Shown here one piece after another: positions 1-6,874 of a stretch of DNA of 7,812 nucleotides (the stretch's first letter is position 1; the number at the start of each line of letters is the position of its first letter). The notes under the pieces were generated by a model that had not been told where the DNA came from, made no database searches, and saw only the letters and a program-made list of their open reading frames with translations. The translations under genes were made by a program, and so were the position numbers. Source of the DNA: a bacterium (GTDB taxonomy: Bacteria > JAMCPX01); the NCBI GenBank assembly GCA_021787655.1, contig JAJYLM010000095.1, positions 1 to 7,812 on the forward strand, given 5' to 3'.

Positions 1-13
1 AAACATTCAATAA

Positions 14-19
14 AAGGAG
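14..19 (+). promoter_or_regulatory. Shine-Dalgarno of asd
   Basis: AAGGAG lies 8 nt before the ATG at 28, an ideal ribosome binding site, and fixes the start of asd. A second purine-rich stretch (AAGGA, 22-26) is too close to the ATG to be the main site. The promoter lies outside the window. Confidence 0.85.
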
Positions 20-27
20 TTAAGGAA

Positions 28-1053
28 ATGGGTAGTAAAAGTTATTCTGTTGCCATTGCAGGTTCGACCGGTGCAGTGGGCAACGTGATGCTGCAGTTAC
101 TCGAGGAACGGAAATTCCCGGTCAGAGAGCTGAAATTGCTTGCTTCGAGCAGGTCAAAAGGCAAGACGATGAGCTTCAAGGGAGTATCTGTGCCTGTGGA
201 AGAACTGGGACCGAAGTCATTCACCGGCGTCGAGGTGGCCCTTTTTTCCGCCGGTGCCTCGAGGAGCAAGGAGTTTGCCAAAAATGCAGTTGATGCAGGC
301 GCTGTGGTAATAGACAACAGCTCCGCATTCAGAATGGATCCGGATATTCCGCTCGTGGTCCCGGAGATAAATCCGGACGCGATCAGGCAGTACAAGAAAA
401 CAGGCATCATCGCAAATCCGAATTGTACGACAATCGTGACGCTTATGGGGGCTGCGCCCCTGCACAAGTACGGCACAATAAAACGCATGGTAGCCACGAG
501 CTATCAGGCTGTTTCCGGCGCCGGTGCAAAGGCGATGGCCGAGCTTGAAGCGCAGGTACGGGCATGGGCAAAGGGCGAACCGCTCAAGGTAGAGGTCTTC
601 CCGTACCAGATAGCGTTCAACGTACTGCCGCATATTGATGTTTTTCTCGAAAACGGGTATACAAAAGAAGAGATGAAGCTTATCAATGAATCGCGGAAAA
701 TATTGAACGATCAGACCATAAAGGTTTCTCCGACAACCGTCAGGGTGCCGGTATTCAGGGCGCATTCGGTTGCCGTCAATATCCAGACCGAAAAAAAGAT
801 AACCAGGCAGAAGGCGAGGGAGCTGATTAACGCATTTCCCGGAGTACAGGTGGAAGACGATCCTGAGCACAAAAAATATCCGATGCCGCTGTTTATAGCA
901 GGCCAGGACGATTGTTTTGTCGGCAGGATCCGCGAAGATGATTCTGTTGAAAACGGCCTGAATTTCTGGGTGGTCGGCGATCAGCTCAAAAAAGGCGCTG
1001 CGCTCAATGCAATCCAGATTGCAGAGCAGATGATAAAGGACCAACTATTGTGA
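28..1053 (+). CDS. asd: aspartate-semialdehyde dehydrogenase
   Basis: A complete 341-residue enzyme of usual family length. Asd reduces L-aspartyl-4-phosphate to aspartate-4-semialdehyde with NADPH in the cytoplasm, the branch point to lysine/diaminopimelate, threonine and methionine. Visible in the sequence are the N-terminal dinucleotide-binding loop GSTGAVG (residues 12-18), the ASSRSKG segment (39-45) that in this family contacts the NADP phosphate, the nucleophile Cys133 in NPNCTT, the SYQAVSGAG segment, and the catalytic-type His246 in FRAHSVAVN. The ATG at 28 has a strong Shine-Dalgarno. The stop codon overlaps a possible GTG start of the next gene (GTGA at 1050-1053). A strong hairpin follows 15 nt after the stop, so asd may instead end its transcript there. 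Nothing is missing or broken. The assignment rests on recognisable family motifs and length. Confidence 0.96.
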   Translation: MGSKSYSVAIAGSTGAVGNVMLQLLEERKFPVRELKLLASSRSKGKTMSFKGVSVPVEELGPKSFTGVEVALFSAGASRSKEFAKNAVDAGAVVIDNSSAFRMDPDIPLVVPEINPDAIRQYKKTGIIANPNCTTIVTLMGAAPLHKYGTIKRMVATSYQAVSGAGAKAMAELEAQVRAWAKGEPLKVEVFPYQIAFNVLPHIDVFLENGYTKEEMKLINESRKILNDQTIKVSPTTVRVPVFRAHSVAVNIQTEKKITRQKARELINAFPGVQVEDDPEHKKYPMPLFIAGQDDCFVGRIREDDSVENGLNFWVVGDQLKKGAALNAIQIAEQMIKDQLL

Positions 1054-3131
1054 TCAACAAAAGACATGAGAACGGGGCGCTGCCCCGTTCTGTTTGTCAT
1101 TCAGGTTCGGGATACGGAGCGTGGCTGACGGACGTCATTTACCGTCAGTCCGGTATGATACTTGTCCTGTTGTTCCTGCTGACGATCAGTTATTCAGTCA
1201 CCGCTGTGACCAGTGTATATGCGTCATATCCGGGTACTCCGGTTGCTTCCTTAACGGTAGGCAGCGGTCCTTACGGTATTTCAGGGAACGGAACGTATGC
1301 TGTCGTTGCCGAAAGCCTGACCGGTAAGATCGACATTATTAATCTCTCAAACTTCACGCTTCTGAACACGAGTATATATGCAGGAACAAACCCGTCCATG
1401 GTTACTGTTACGCCGGACGGTTCATATGCCTACATTACGGGTTACGGAAACAGCGGCTCCAATAGTACAGTTTATGCCGTGAGCCTGAACAATTCCACTA
1501 ATTTCACGACGTCCACGATTTCTGTCGGGAGCGGACCCATTGGTATTAACATAGCGGATAACCAGGTGTTTGTAACGAATTACAGCAGCAACTCGTGGTC
1601 TTATTTTCCTGTCGGTTCAGCATCTGCGTCTACAGTAAATTCGATGGGAGGCGGCCCTATCGCTATTGCAGCAAATGCAAACGGGACATATGTCTATGTT
1701 GCAAACAGCACTTCAAATACTGTTACAGTATTTCGGTATGGTTATAATGTTGCAAATACCTACGGCGTGATGTTGACCGTGACCTCGTCCTCATTTTCAT
1801 ATCCTGATGCCCTTGCGCTGGTGCCCAACTCCTCGACCCTGTATGTAGCGAATGCAGCTAATAACACGATCTCGGTCATCAATACATCCACCAATGCCGT
1901 GTCGCAAACGATATCTACACTGCCAGCAGGTGGTCGTCCGAACGGCCTTGTGTTGACACCGGATAACTCGACACTCATGGTTTTGAACTCGCCCGCCGGA
2001 GGAATAACCTATATCAATGTATCCGACAACTCTGTTTTAAGCAATTTTCCCTTTAGTTCAAATCCAAACATTCCAAACATTGAACAGGCTTACATAACAT
2101 CCAACGGTCCCACCGCGTATGTCACGGACTATGCAAATAACATGGTCTATCAACTCGCCAATGTCGTTAATATACTATCAACAACCCCGTCGGCAATCAA
2201 CGATTCGAACAACAACGTATCCACCATTACATGGTCTTCAACCATGTCGGGAACCTATGAAGTAGAGATAGGCGGTAATGGCGTCATGGGCAGTGGAACA
2301 CCGATACCCGGAGACAGCGGCTCTGTGACCGCAGGCCAGACGATGACGACGGCGATCTATGCTTCAGACCTCATCAACCTTGCCGGTGGTGCAAACGGCC
2401 CCTACACTATCTACATATATGTCAAGACGTCCAGCTTAACCGCCTATGGGGTCACCAGTATAATTCTGTTGACCGTACCCCCGCAGCCGGCGACCAACCT
2501 TACAGCAACGCCGAACGACAGCAAGGCACTTCTGAACTGGACTGCGAGTCCTTCCCTCTACGTCGGCGGTTATGAGGTATACTATGCGACATCGCCGTTT
2601 GACATTACCAGTCTGCCGTCGACCAAGGCTGATGCAGGCAACAACGTGTCATATACGCTCGGCGGGCTAGTCAACGGCACGCCGTACGCCATCGGCCTCA
2701 TTACCTATGACCAGGCTGGTAATACCAGCGGTTTGAGTAACACGGTAACCGTTGTACCCGTCTATATACCGAGTCCCTCAGACCTTGCAGGCCAGAAGGG
2801 AAACTGCTTCATTGCAACGGCAGCATATGGATCGTACGACGATTTCGATGTCTGGGTGCTTCGGCAGTTCCGGAACAAGATATTGTTGAAGAGTGACGCA
2901 GGGCGGTGGTTTGTGAAAACCTACTACGAACTCAGTCCGCCGCTGGCCCACTTCATTGCCGGTCATGATGCGTTACGGGCGATCATCCGGGTCCTTCTCA
3001 AGCCGTTTGTATTTGGAAGCATGGTAGTGCTGTATGGAACCCTTCTTCTAAAGTTATCCGTTCTGTTCGCTTCCATTTTGATTATTGTTCTTATATTCGT
3101 TGTGATGATGAGGAGACATACATATGCTTAA
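1050..3131 (+). CDS. secreted YVTN beta-propeller / FN3 protein with CFI-box C-terminal domain
   Basis: A 693-residue predicted exported protein of unknown function. Residues 36-58 form a hydrophobic signal peptide with a likely cleavage after VYA (58). Residues about 65-376 carry repeated blades of YVTN/YncE type: VGSGP..., TPDGSYAYIT (121-130), YVYVANSTSNTV (214-225), LYVANAANNTISVIN (264-278), LTPDNST and AYVTD. About 380-476 is a further Ser/Thr/Gly-rich beta-sandwich-like stretch, and 477-570 is a fibronectin type III-like module (NLTATPNDSKALLNWT, GYEVYYATS). Residues 586-595 read CFIATAAYGS, the hallmark of the CFI-box C-terminal domain, continuing to about 652 with LRQFRNKILL, GRWFVKTYYELSPPLA and LLKPFV. 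The tail (653-687) is strongly hydrophobic and ends in RRHTYA, as in a membrane anchor. The start is uncertain. GTG 1050 has AAAGGA 9 nt upstream and overlaps the asd stop, but then a hairpin lies in the coding sequence. The only later usual start before the signal peptide is ATG 1155, which has no clear Shine-Dalgarno and no positive charge. Composition is Asn/Ser/Thr-rich, typical of surface proteins. The 3' end overlaps the next gene by 8 nt. Confidence 0.85.
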   Translation: MINKRHENGALPRSVCHSGSGYGAWLTDVIYRQSGMILVLLFLLTISYSVTAVTSVYASYPGTPVASLTVGSGPYGISGNGTYAVVAESLTGKIDIINLSNFTLLNTSIYAGTNPSMVTVTPDGSYAYITGYGNSGSNSTVYAVSLNNSTNFTTSTISVGSGPIGINIADNQVFVTNYSSNSWSYFPVGSASASTVNSMGGGPIAIAANANGTYVYVANSTSNTVTVFRYGYNVANTYGVMLTVTSSSFSYPDALALVPNSSTLYVANAANNTISVINTSTNAVSQTISTLPAGGRPNGLVLTPDNSTLMVLNSPAGGITYINVSDNSVLSNFPFSSNPNIPNIEQAYITSNGPTAYVTDYANNMVYQLANVVNILSTTPSAINDSNNNVSTITWSSTMSGTYEVEIGGNGVMGSGTPIPGDSGSVTAGQTMTTAIYASDLINLAGGANGPYTIYIYVKTSSLTAYGVTSIILLTVPPQPATNLTATPNDSKALLNWTASPSLYVGGYEVYYATSPFDITSLPSTKADAGNNVSYTLGGLVNGTPYAIGLITYDQAGNTSGLSNTVTVVPVYIPSPSDLAGQKGNCFIATAAYGSYDDFDVWVLRQFRNKILLKSDAGRWFVKTYYELSPPLAHFIAGHDALRAIIRVLLKPFVFGSMVVLYGTLLLKLSVLFASILIIVLIFVVMMRRHTYA
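1069..1101 (+). terminator. probable intrinsic terminator or attenuator after asd
   Basis: AGAACGGGGC (1069-1078) is perfectly complementary to GCCCCGTTCT (1082-1091), giving a 10-bp GC-rich stem with a 3-nt GCT loop. The stem can extend through an internal loop by GACA (1063-1066) pairing with TGTC (1095-1098). A moderately T-rich tail (GTTTGTCATT) follows. This resembles a Rho-independent terminator for asd, although the T tract is interrupted. It falls inside the open reading frame that begins at GTG 1050, so it could alternatively attenuate read-through into the propeller gene, or indicate that that gene starts downstream. Confidence 0.6.
3109..3114 (+). promoter_or_regulatory. Shine-Dalgarno of the barrel gene inside the propeller gene
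   Basis: GAGGAG lies 9 nt before the ATG at 3124 and within the last codons of the upstream gene. It supports ATG 3124 over the internal ATG at 3148, whose nearest AGGAG (3141-3145) is only 2 nt away. The placement implies translation coupled to the upstream gene. Confidence 0.75.
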
Positions 3132-3843
3132 GGGGTTATCAGGAGTGATGTCCCGGCGGGTAGTCCGGGGCAAAAAAACAGAGACGGCTCTTGTCTTAAG
3201 GGTAGGAATCAAGGGCATTCTGGCAGCAGTCCTTATAACAGCGTTTAGCTGGATACCTGCACATGCTTCGGAAAACATCCACTATGAACTGACCCTGGGT
3301 GCCGGTGCGCTTCATTTTACCAAAGACCCTGTGCTTCAGTCTTTTTATAAGAGTAGTTATATACCTGTCTACCAGATCAATGGCGGTGTGCTGTTCTACC
3401 ATTGTGTAGGAATCGACGGTACACTCGGCTTCGTTTACGGGAAGCACACCATGTACGCTCAGGGTGTTGGACAGGACTATACACTCATGGTTTACCCAGC
3501 CAGACTCGATGCTGTTCTCCAGCTCCGGTTGACCGACGATCAGGTCATCTATCCCTACGTTGGGGCTGGGGGCGTAGCGACGGGATTTTATCAGATTGCA
3601 ACCGGCGGCGGAAAGATAGTCAGCGGATACCGGTACGGATATAACTGGATAGGCGGCATACATATTTTGCTGGACCCGATTGATATGAGGCATGTCGGCA
3701 ACCTGCGTACCGAATACGGGATTGACCATGTGTACATTGACATCAGGGTCGGACAGGATATGGTCAACGACTTTCACAGCAAAACGACGGGCTTTGACTT
3801 TTCTACACAGTACATCATCGGTGCATTCGGATTCGAATTCTGA
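3124..3843 (+). CDS. predicted outer-membrane beta-barrel protein
   Basis: A 239-residue protein that I do not recognise as a named family. The N-terminus has a basic stretch (SRRVVRGKK, 10-18), a hydrophobic core (about 29-44) and a signal peptidase site AHA|SE after residue 48, an unusually long n-region for a Sec signal. The mature part of about 190 residues alternates aromatic and polar residues. It contains glycine-rich turns (LTLGAGALHF, YPYVGAGGVATGFYQIATGGG, YNWIGGIHILL) and ends in IIGAFGFEF, with a terminal Phe as in BAM-recognised barrel proteins. The length fits a barrel of about eight strands. The first codons overlap the end of the propeller gene (ATGCTTAA shared) and a good Shine-Dalgarno lies inside that gene, so the two are probably co-translated. 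They may form an envelope pair, with the barrel as the outer-membrane partner, but no sequence evidence shows contact. The barrel call is inferred from composition and the C-terminus. Confidence 0.75.
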   Translation: MLKGLSGVMSRRVVRGKKTETALVLRVGIKGILAAVLITAFSWIPAHASENIHYELTLGAGALHFTKDPVLQSFYKSSYIPVYQINGGVLFYHCVGIDGTLGFVYGKHTMYAQGVGQDYTLMVYPARLDAVLQLRLTDDQVIYPYVGAGGVATGFYQIATGGGKIVSGYRYGYNWIGGIHILLDPIDMRHVGNLRTEYGIDHVYIDIRVGQDMVNDFHSKTTGFDFSTQYIIGAFGFEF

Positions 3844-3859
3844 GTTTATCCATGAGTCG

Positions 3860-3893
3860 TACCCGCCGGCGCGTTGAAGGCGGTTATTTTTTT
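3860..3893 (+). terminator. probable intrinsic terminator after the barrel gene
   Basis: CCGCC (3863-3867) pairs with GGCGG (3879-3883) across an 11-nt loop, with two further A-T pairs outside one mismatch (TA at 3860-3861 with TA at 3885-3886). A strong T tract follows directly (TTATTTTTTT, 3884-3893). The stem is short but the T run and position 20-50 nt after the stop fit a Rho-independent terminator that separates the envelope pair from truA. Confidence 0.55.
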
Positions 3894-3924
3894 CCTTTGC
3901 ACGGACGTTTGATTTCCTTTTAAC

Positions 3925-4788
3925 ATGCGAAATATAAAACTGACCATCGAGTATGACGGAACAAACTACAACGGCTGGCAGGATCAGCAATTGAGAACTC
4001 CCGGACGCCGGGTGGACGGTCCTTCGGGTACGCGGACAAGGCTTCTGACAATCCAGGGCATTCTGAGAGAAGCACTTGAGAGAATAACACAGGCAGATGT
4101 CAGCCTCATCGGCGCAGGCAGGACGGATGCAGGGGTTCATGCACAGGGACAGGTTGCTCATTTTCATACGGCCTCGGGTTTGCCGGTGGAGCGGTTTCCA
4201 TTTGCAATCAATGCACAGGTGCCGCGCGATATCGTTGTACGATCGGCAGAAGAGGTTGCTCCCGAATTCAATGCGCGCAGGGATGCAACGGCACGTGAAT
4301 ACCGGTATGTAATATATAACCACAAGTTCAGGACCGCGGTTATGCGGCTCTACAGCTATCAAGTTCCGTTCAGCCTGGATGCAGACGCAATGGCGGAGGC
4401 AGCCGGTTATTTTACCGGGGTCCACGATTTTTCCGGGTTTACCTGCAGAACCGGGAGAGGCCGGAGTACAGTCGATGATGAACAGGACGTTCCTGAACAG
4501 GTGAGCGCTGATCGGGAAGAAGGGGTATCAGACCCGAGGTATAACCCGTCGATGAAAAAGATCATGAAGCTTGATATAGAGAAAAAGGATGACTTTTTCT
4601 ATATAACTGTTAAAGCAAATAGCTTCCTCATGCACATGGTGAGATATATGGTTGCAGCATTGCTTGAAGTTGGGAAGGGAGAGATGAAACCCGGGGACAT
4701 AAAGCTGCACCTGGAACCGGGGCTGAAAAAGTGGACTCGCTCCAGAGCACCGGCTCGGGGGCTGTGTTTAATGAGGGTTGAATACTGA
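3925..4788 (+). CDS. truA: tRNA pseudouridine synthase A
   Basis: A 287-residue enzyme that converts uridine to pseudouridine at positions 38-40 of the tRNA anticodon arm. Family motifs are clear: the N-terminus LTIEYDGTNYNGWQ, TIQG (42-45), the catalytic motif GRTDAGVHA (65-73) with nucleophile Asp68, FNARRDATAREYRY with Tyr126/Tyr128, and FLMHMVRYMVAALLEVGKG near the C-terminus. The protein is longer than the usual 245-270 residues because of two insertions. About 12-15 extra residues lie between GWQDQQ and TIQG (about 23-41). About 25 extra, highly charged residues lie between FTCR (172-175) and MKKI (210-213), where the family normally has a short loop leading to a VRTI-like strand. No catalytic residue is lost. 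The ATG at 3925 gives the canonical N-terminus but has no recognisable Shine-Dalgarno; the 30 nt before it are pyrimidine-rich. lepA follows after 25 nt. Confidence 0.93.
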   Translation: MRNIKLTIEYDGTNYNGWQDQQLRTPGRRVDGPSGTRTRLLTIQGILREALERITQADVSLIGAGRTDAGVHAQGQVAHFHTASGLPVERFPFAINAQVPRDIVVRSAEEVAPEFNARRDATAREYRYVIYNHKFRTAVMRLYSYQVPFSLDADAMAEAAGYFTGVHDFSGFTCRTGRGRSTVDDEQDVPEQVSADREEGVSDPRYNPSMKKIMKLDIEKKDDFFYITVKANSFLMHMVRYMVAALLEVGKGEMKPGDIKLHLEPGLKKWTRSRAPARGLCLMRVEY

Positions 4789-4813
4789 AGAACAGGAGAA
4801 AAAATACAGAGCA

Positions 4814-6610
4814 ATGGGTATTGCAAACATACGGAATTTTTCCATCATAGCACATATCGATCATGGCAAGTCCACGCTTGCTGACAGGATCCTCGAGCAG
4901 ACCGGCGTCCTGACAATACGAGAGAAAAAGGATCAGTTCCTCGATCAGATGGACCTTGAACGGGAACGGGGTATTACCATAAAAGCCTCGCCTGTACGCA
5001 TCGATTATCATACGAAATCCGGGGAGGATTTTATCTTCAACCTGATCGATACACCCGGGCACGTCGATTTCTCATATGAAGTCTCGCGGAGCCTCGCCGC
5101 CTGCGAGGGTGCGTTGCTCGTCGTCGATGCAACGCAGGGAGTCGAGGCGCAGACCCTTGCGAACGCCTACCTCGCCATCGACAACAACCTCGAGCTTATT
5201 CCCGTCATCAACAAGATCGATCTGCCTGGTGCCGAACCGGAACGCGTCAGGAAAGAAATTGAGGATATTATCGGCATCGATGCTTCCGGTGCCATCCTTG
5301 CGAGTGCGAAGGAAGGTGTCGGCATCGACGAAATACTGGAGGCCGTAGTAAATATCATACCGCCGCCGAAAGGCGATCCAGCGGCCCCGCTGAGCGCCCT
5401 GCTGTTCGACAGCTGGTACGACAGCTATCAGGGGGTCATCATGGTTGTCCGCTTGTTCGACGGATCCGTAAAGATCGGGGACAGGATTCGCATGTTATCG
5501 ACCGGCCGCAGCTATGAGGTAACGAACCTCGGTATTGTTGCGCCCATGGTGCGGGAGGTGAAGACACTTTCTGCAGGTGAGGTGGGTGTTATCATAGCCG
5601 GGATCAAAGACCTCCACGAAACCATGATCGGCGATACCATAACCCTGGATCATAATCCTGCGACTACGGCGCTGCCGGGATTCAAGCATATCAAGCCGCT
5701 GGTCTTTGCCGGGTTGTACCCGGTCGAGAACAACCAGTATGAACCGCTGAAGGCGGCCATTGAAAAGCTTATCCTTAACGATTCTTCTTTTACATATGAA
5801 CCGGAAACCTCGACCGCCCTCGGCTTCGGGTTTCGGTGTGGTTTTCTCGGACTTCTCCATAAGGAGATCATCCAGGAAAGGCTTGAGCGGGAATACGCCC
5901 TTGAACTCATCTCCACTGCTCCGACTGTCGCGTATCACATTTATATGCAGGACGGAGAGATGTTGTCGGTCGATAACCCTGCAAACTTCCCGGAGGGCAG
6001 GTCCGTTCAGCGTATCGAGGAGCCCTACGTCCTGGTGACAATCCATATACCGTCTGAGTACGTCGGAGCTGTGCTGAAATTGTGCGAGGACAAACGGGGC
6101 ACCCAGAGGGAAATGAAGTACCTTACCCAGAACAAGGTCATGATCATCTACGAACTGCCGCTTTCCGAAATGATCAGCGACTTTTACGACAAACTGAAAT
6201 CACTGTCGAGAGGCTATGCTTCCATGGAGTACGAGTTCCTCGATTATAAGGCTTCGGATCTTACCAGACTGAATATCCTCATCAACGGAGACGCGGTCGA
6301 TGCGCTTTCCCTCATCGTGCATAAGGACGATGCCTATTACCGCGGACGGGCGCTTACCGAAAAACTCAGAAAGGTCATCCCGCGGCAGCTCTTCGAGGTG
6401 AACATCCAGGCTGCCTTAGGCTCCAGGGTCATCGCAAAAGAGAGCGTGAAAGCCATGCGTAAAGACGTTCTTGCCAAGTGCTACGGCGGTGACATTACCC
6501 GGAAGAGAAAGCTGCTCGAACGTCAAAAAGAGGGCAAGAAGAGGATGAAACAGGTCGGTGTCATCAACATACCGCAGGAGGCTTTCCTGTCCGTGCTGAA
6601 GATGGATTAG
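4814..6610 (+). CDS. lepA: elongation factor 4 (ribosome back-translocating GTPase LepA)
   Basis: A 598-residue translational GTPase, matching the family's usual length of about 600. It binds the ribosome and is implicated in translation or 30S biogenesis under stress. With Met at 4814, the P-loop AHIDHGKST is residues 13-21, switch I is in LERERGITIKA, DTPGH is 79-83 with catalytic His83, NKID is 133-136 and SAK is 164-166. Then follow the EF-Tu-like domain II, the EF-G-like domains (FGFRCGFLGLLH, LTQNKVMIIYELPL) and the LepA-specific C-terminal domain (YGGDITRKRKLLERQKEGKKRMK). The open frame extends upstream to a TTG at 4778 overlapping truA. That start lacks a spaced Shine-Dalgarno and adds 12 residues absent from typical LepA, so ATG 4814 is preferred, although its AGGAG (4794-4798) is 15 nt away. 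Close spacing suggests a truA-lepA transcription unit. Confidence 0.96.
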   Translation: MGIANIRNFSIIAHIDHGKSTLADRILEQTGVLTIREKKDQFLDQMDLERERGITIKASPVRIDYHTKSGEDFIFNLIDTPGHVDFSYEVSRSLAACEGALLVVDATQGVEAQTLANAYLAIDNNLELIPVINKIDLPGAEPERVRKEIEDIIGIDASGAILASAKEGVGIDEILEAVVNIIPPPKGDPAAPLSALLFDSWYDSYQGVIMVVRLFDGSVKIGDRIRMLSTGRSYEVTNLGIVAPMVREVKTLSAGEVGVIIAGIKDLHETMIGDTITLDHNPATTALPGFKHIKPLVFAGLYPVENNQYEPLKAAIEKLILNDSSFTYEPETSTALGFGFRCGFLGLLHKEIIQERLEREYALELISTAPTVAYHIYMQDGEMLSVDNPANFPEGRSVQRIEEPYVLVTIHIPSEYVGAVLKLCEDKRGTQREMKYLTQNKVMIIYELPLSEMISDFYDKLKSLSRGYASMEYEFLDYKASDLTRLNILINGDAVDALSLIVHKDDAYYRGRALTEKLRKVIPRQLFEVNIQAALGSRVIAKESVKAMRKDVLAKCYGGDITRKRKLLERQKEGKKRMKQVGVINIPQEAFLSVLKMD

Positions 6611-6657
6611 AGCAGGGGACGTGTTGGATTTTCAAGCGAAGATTATCATTCTTCAAG

Positions 6658-6685
6658 GTAGGGGCACGTTGCAACGTGCCCCTAC
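6658..6685. repeat. perfect 28-bp REP-like palindrome inside the transposase remnant
   Basis: GTAGGGGCACGTTG (6658-6671) is followed at once by its exact reverse complement (6672-6685), 14-bp arms with no spacer. Such GTAGGGGC...GCCCCTAC palindromes occur dispersed in many bacterial genomes and resemble the REP elements mobilised by RAYT proteins. Here the palindrome is read in frame by the remnant as part of RGTLQRAPT. No T tract follows, so it is a poor terminator, though it could stabilise the 3' end of lepA mRNA. Confidence 0.85.
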
Positions 6686-6845
6686 GAGAGAGGAATTCGG
6701 AAAGCCAACCCCTGGTTCGCTGCCAACAATAATCCGTCTCTTCAAGGCCACGACTACAGAACAAATTAACGTTTGCCGGAATACCCCGGGAATTCCCGTT
6801 TGGCAGCGCAATTATTACGAGCATGTGATCCGCAACGAAAAAGAA

Positions 6846-6874
6846 TTGACAGAAACCAGGGAATACATCATAAA
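6846..6874 (+). promoter_or_regulatory. candidate sigma-70 promoter for lepB
   Basis: A consensus -35 box TTGACA (6846-6851), a 17-bp spacer, then CATAAA (6869-6874), which matches the -10 consensus at four of six positions. It lies about 100 nt before the lepB start and inside the transposase remnant. It is a sequence match only. Confidence 0.35.

Noticed and set aside
217..1044. 275-codon minus-strand open frame within asd
   Set aside because: It is fully antisense to a clear asd gene, has odd Cys/Arg/His-rich composition and no domain; a shadow frame.
1154..1159. TATGAT as a -10 box for the propeller gene
   Set aside because: It overlaps ATG 1155 and has no -35 box at the right distance (GACGTC), so it is likely chance.
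4009..4060. Possible attachment site or insertion scar in the first truA insert
   Set aside because: Only a small hairpin (CCCGG/CCGGG) near 4000-4012 and no flanking duplication are visible; the reading frame is intact.
3196..4425. 409-codon open frame on the minus strand spanning the barrel gene, the gap and truA
   Set aside because: It crosses two well-supported plus-strand genes and a probable terminator, is rich in Cys, Arg and His with no recognisable domain, and mirrors the codon pattern of the sense genes. It is best explained as antisense shadow.
6658..6685. Palindrome as a Rho-independent terminator of lepA
   Set aside because: No T tract follows on either strand and the arms have no loop bases, so although it folds strongly it lacks the terminator tail.
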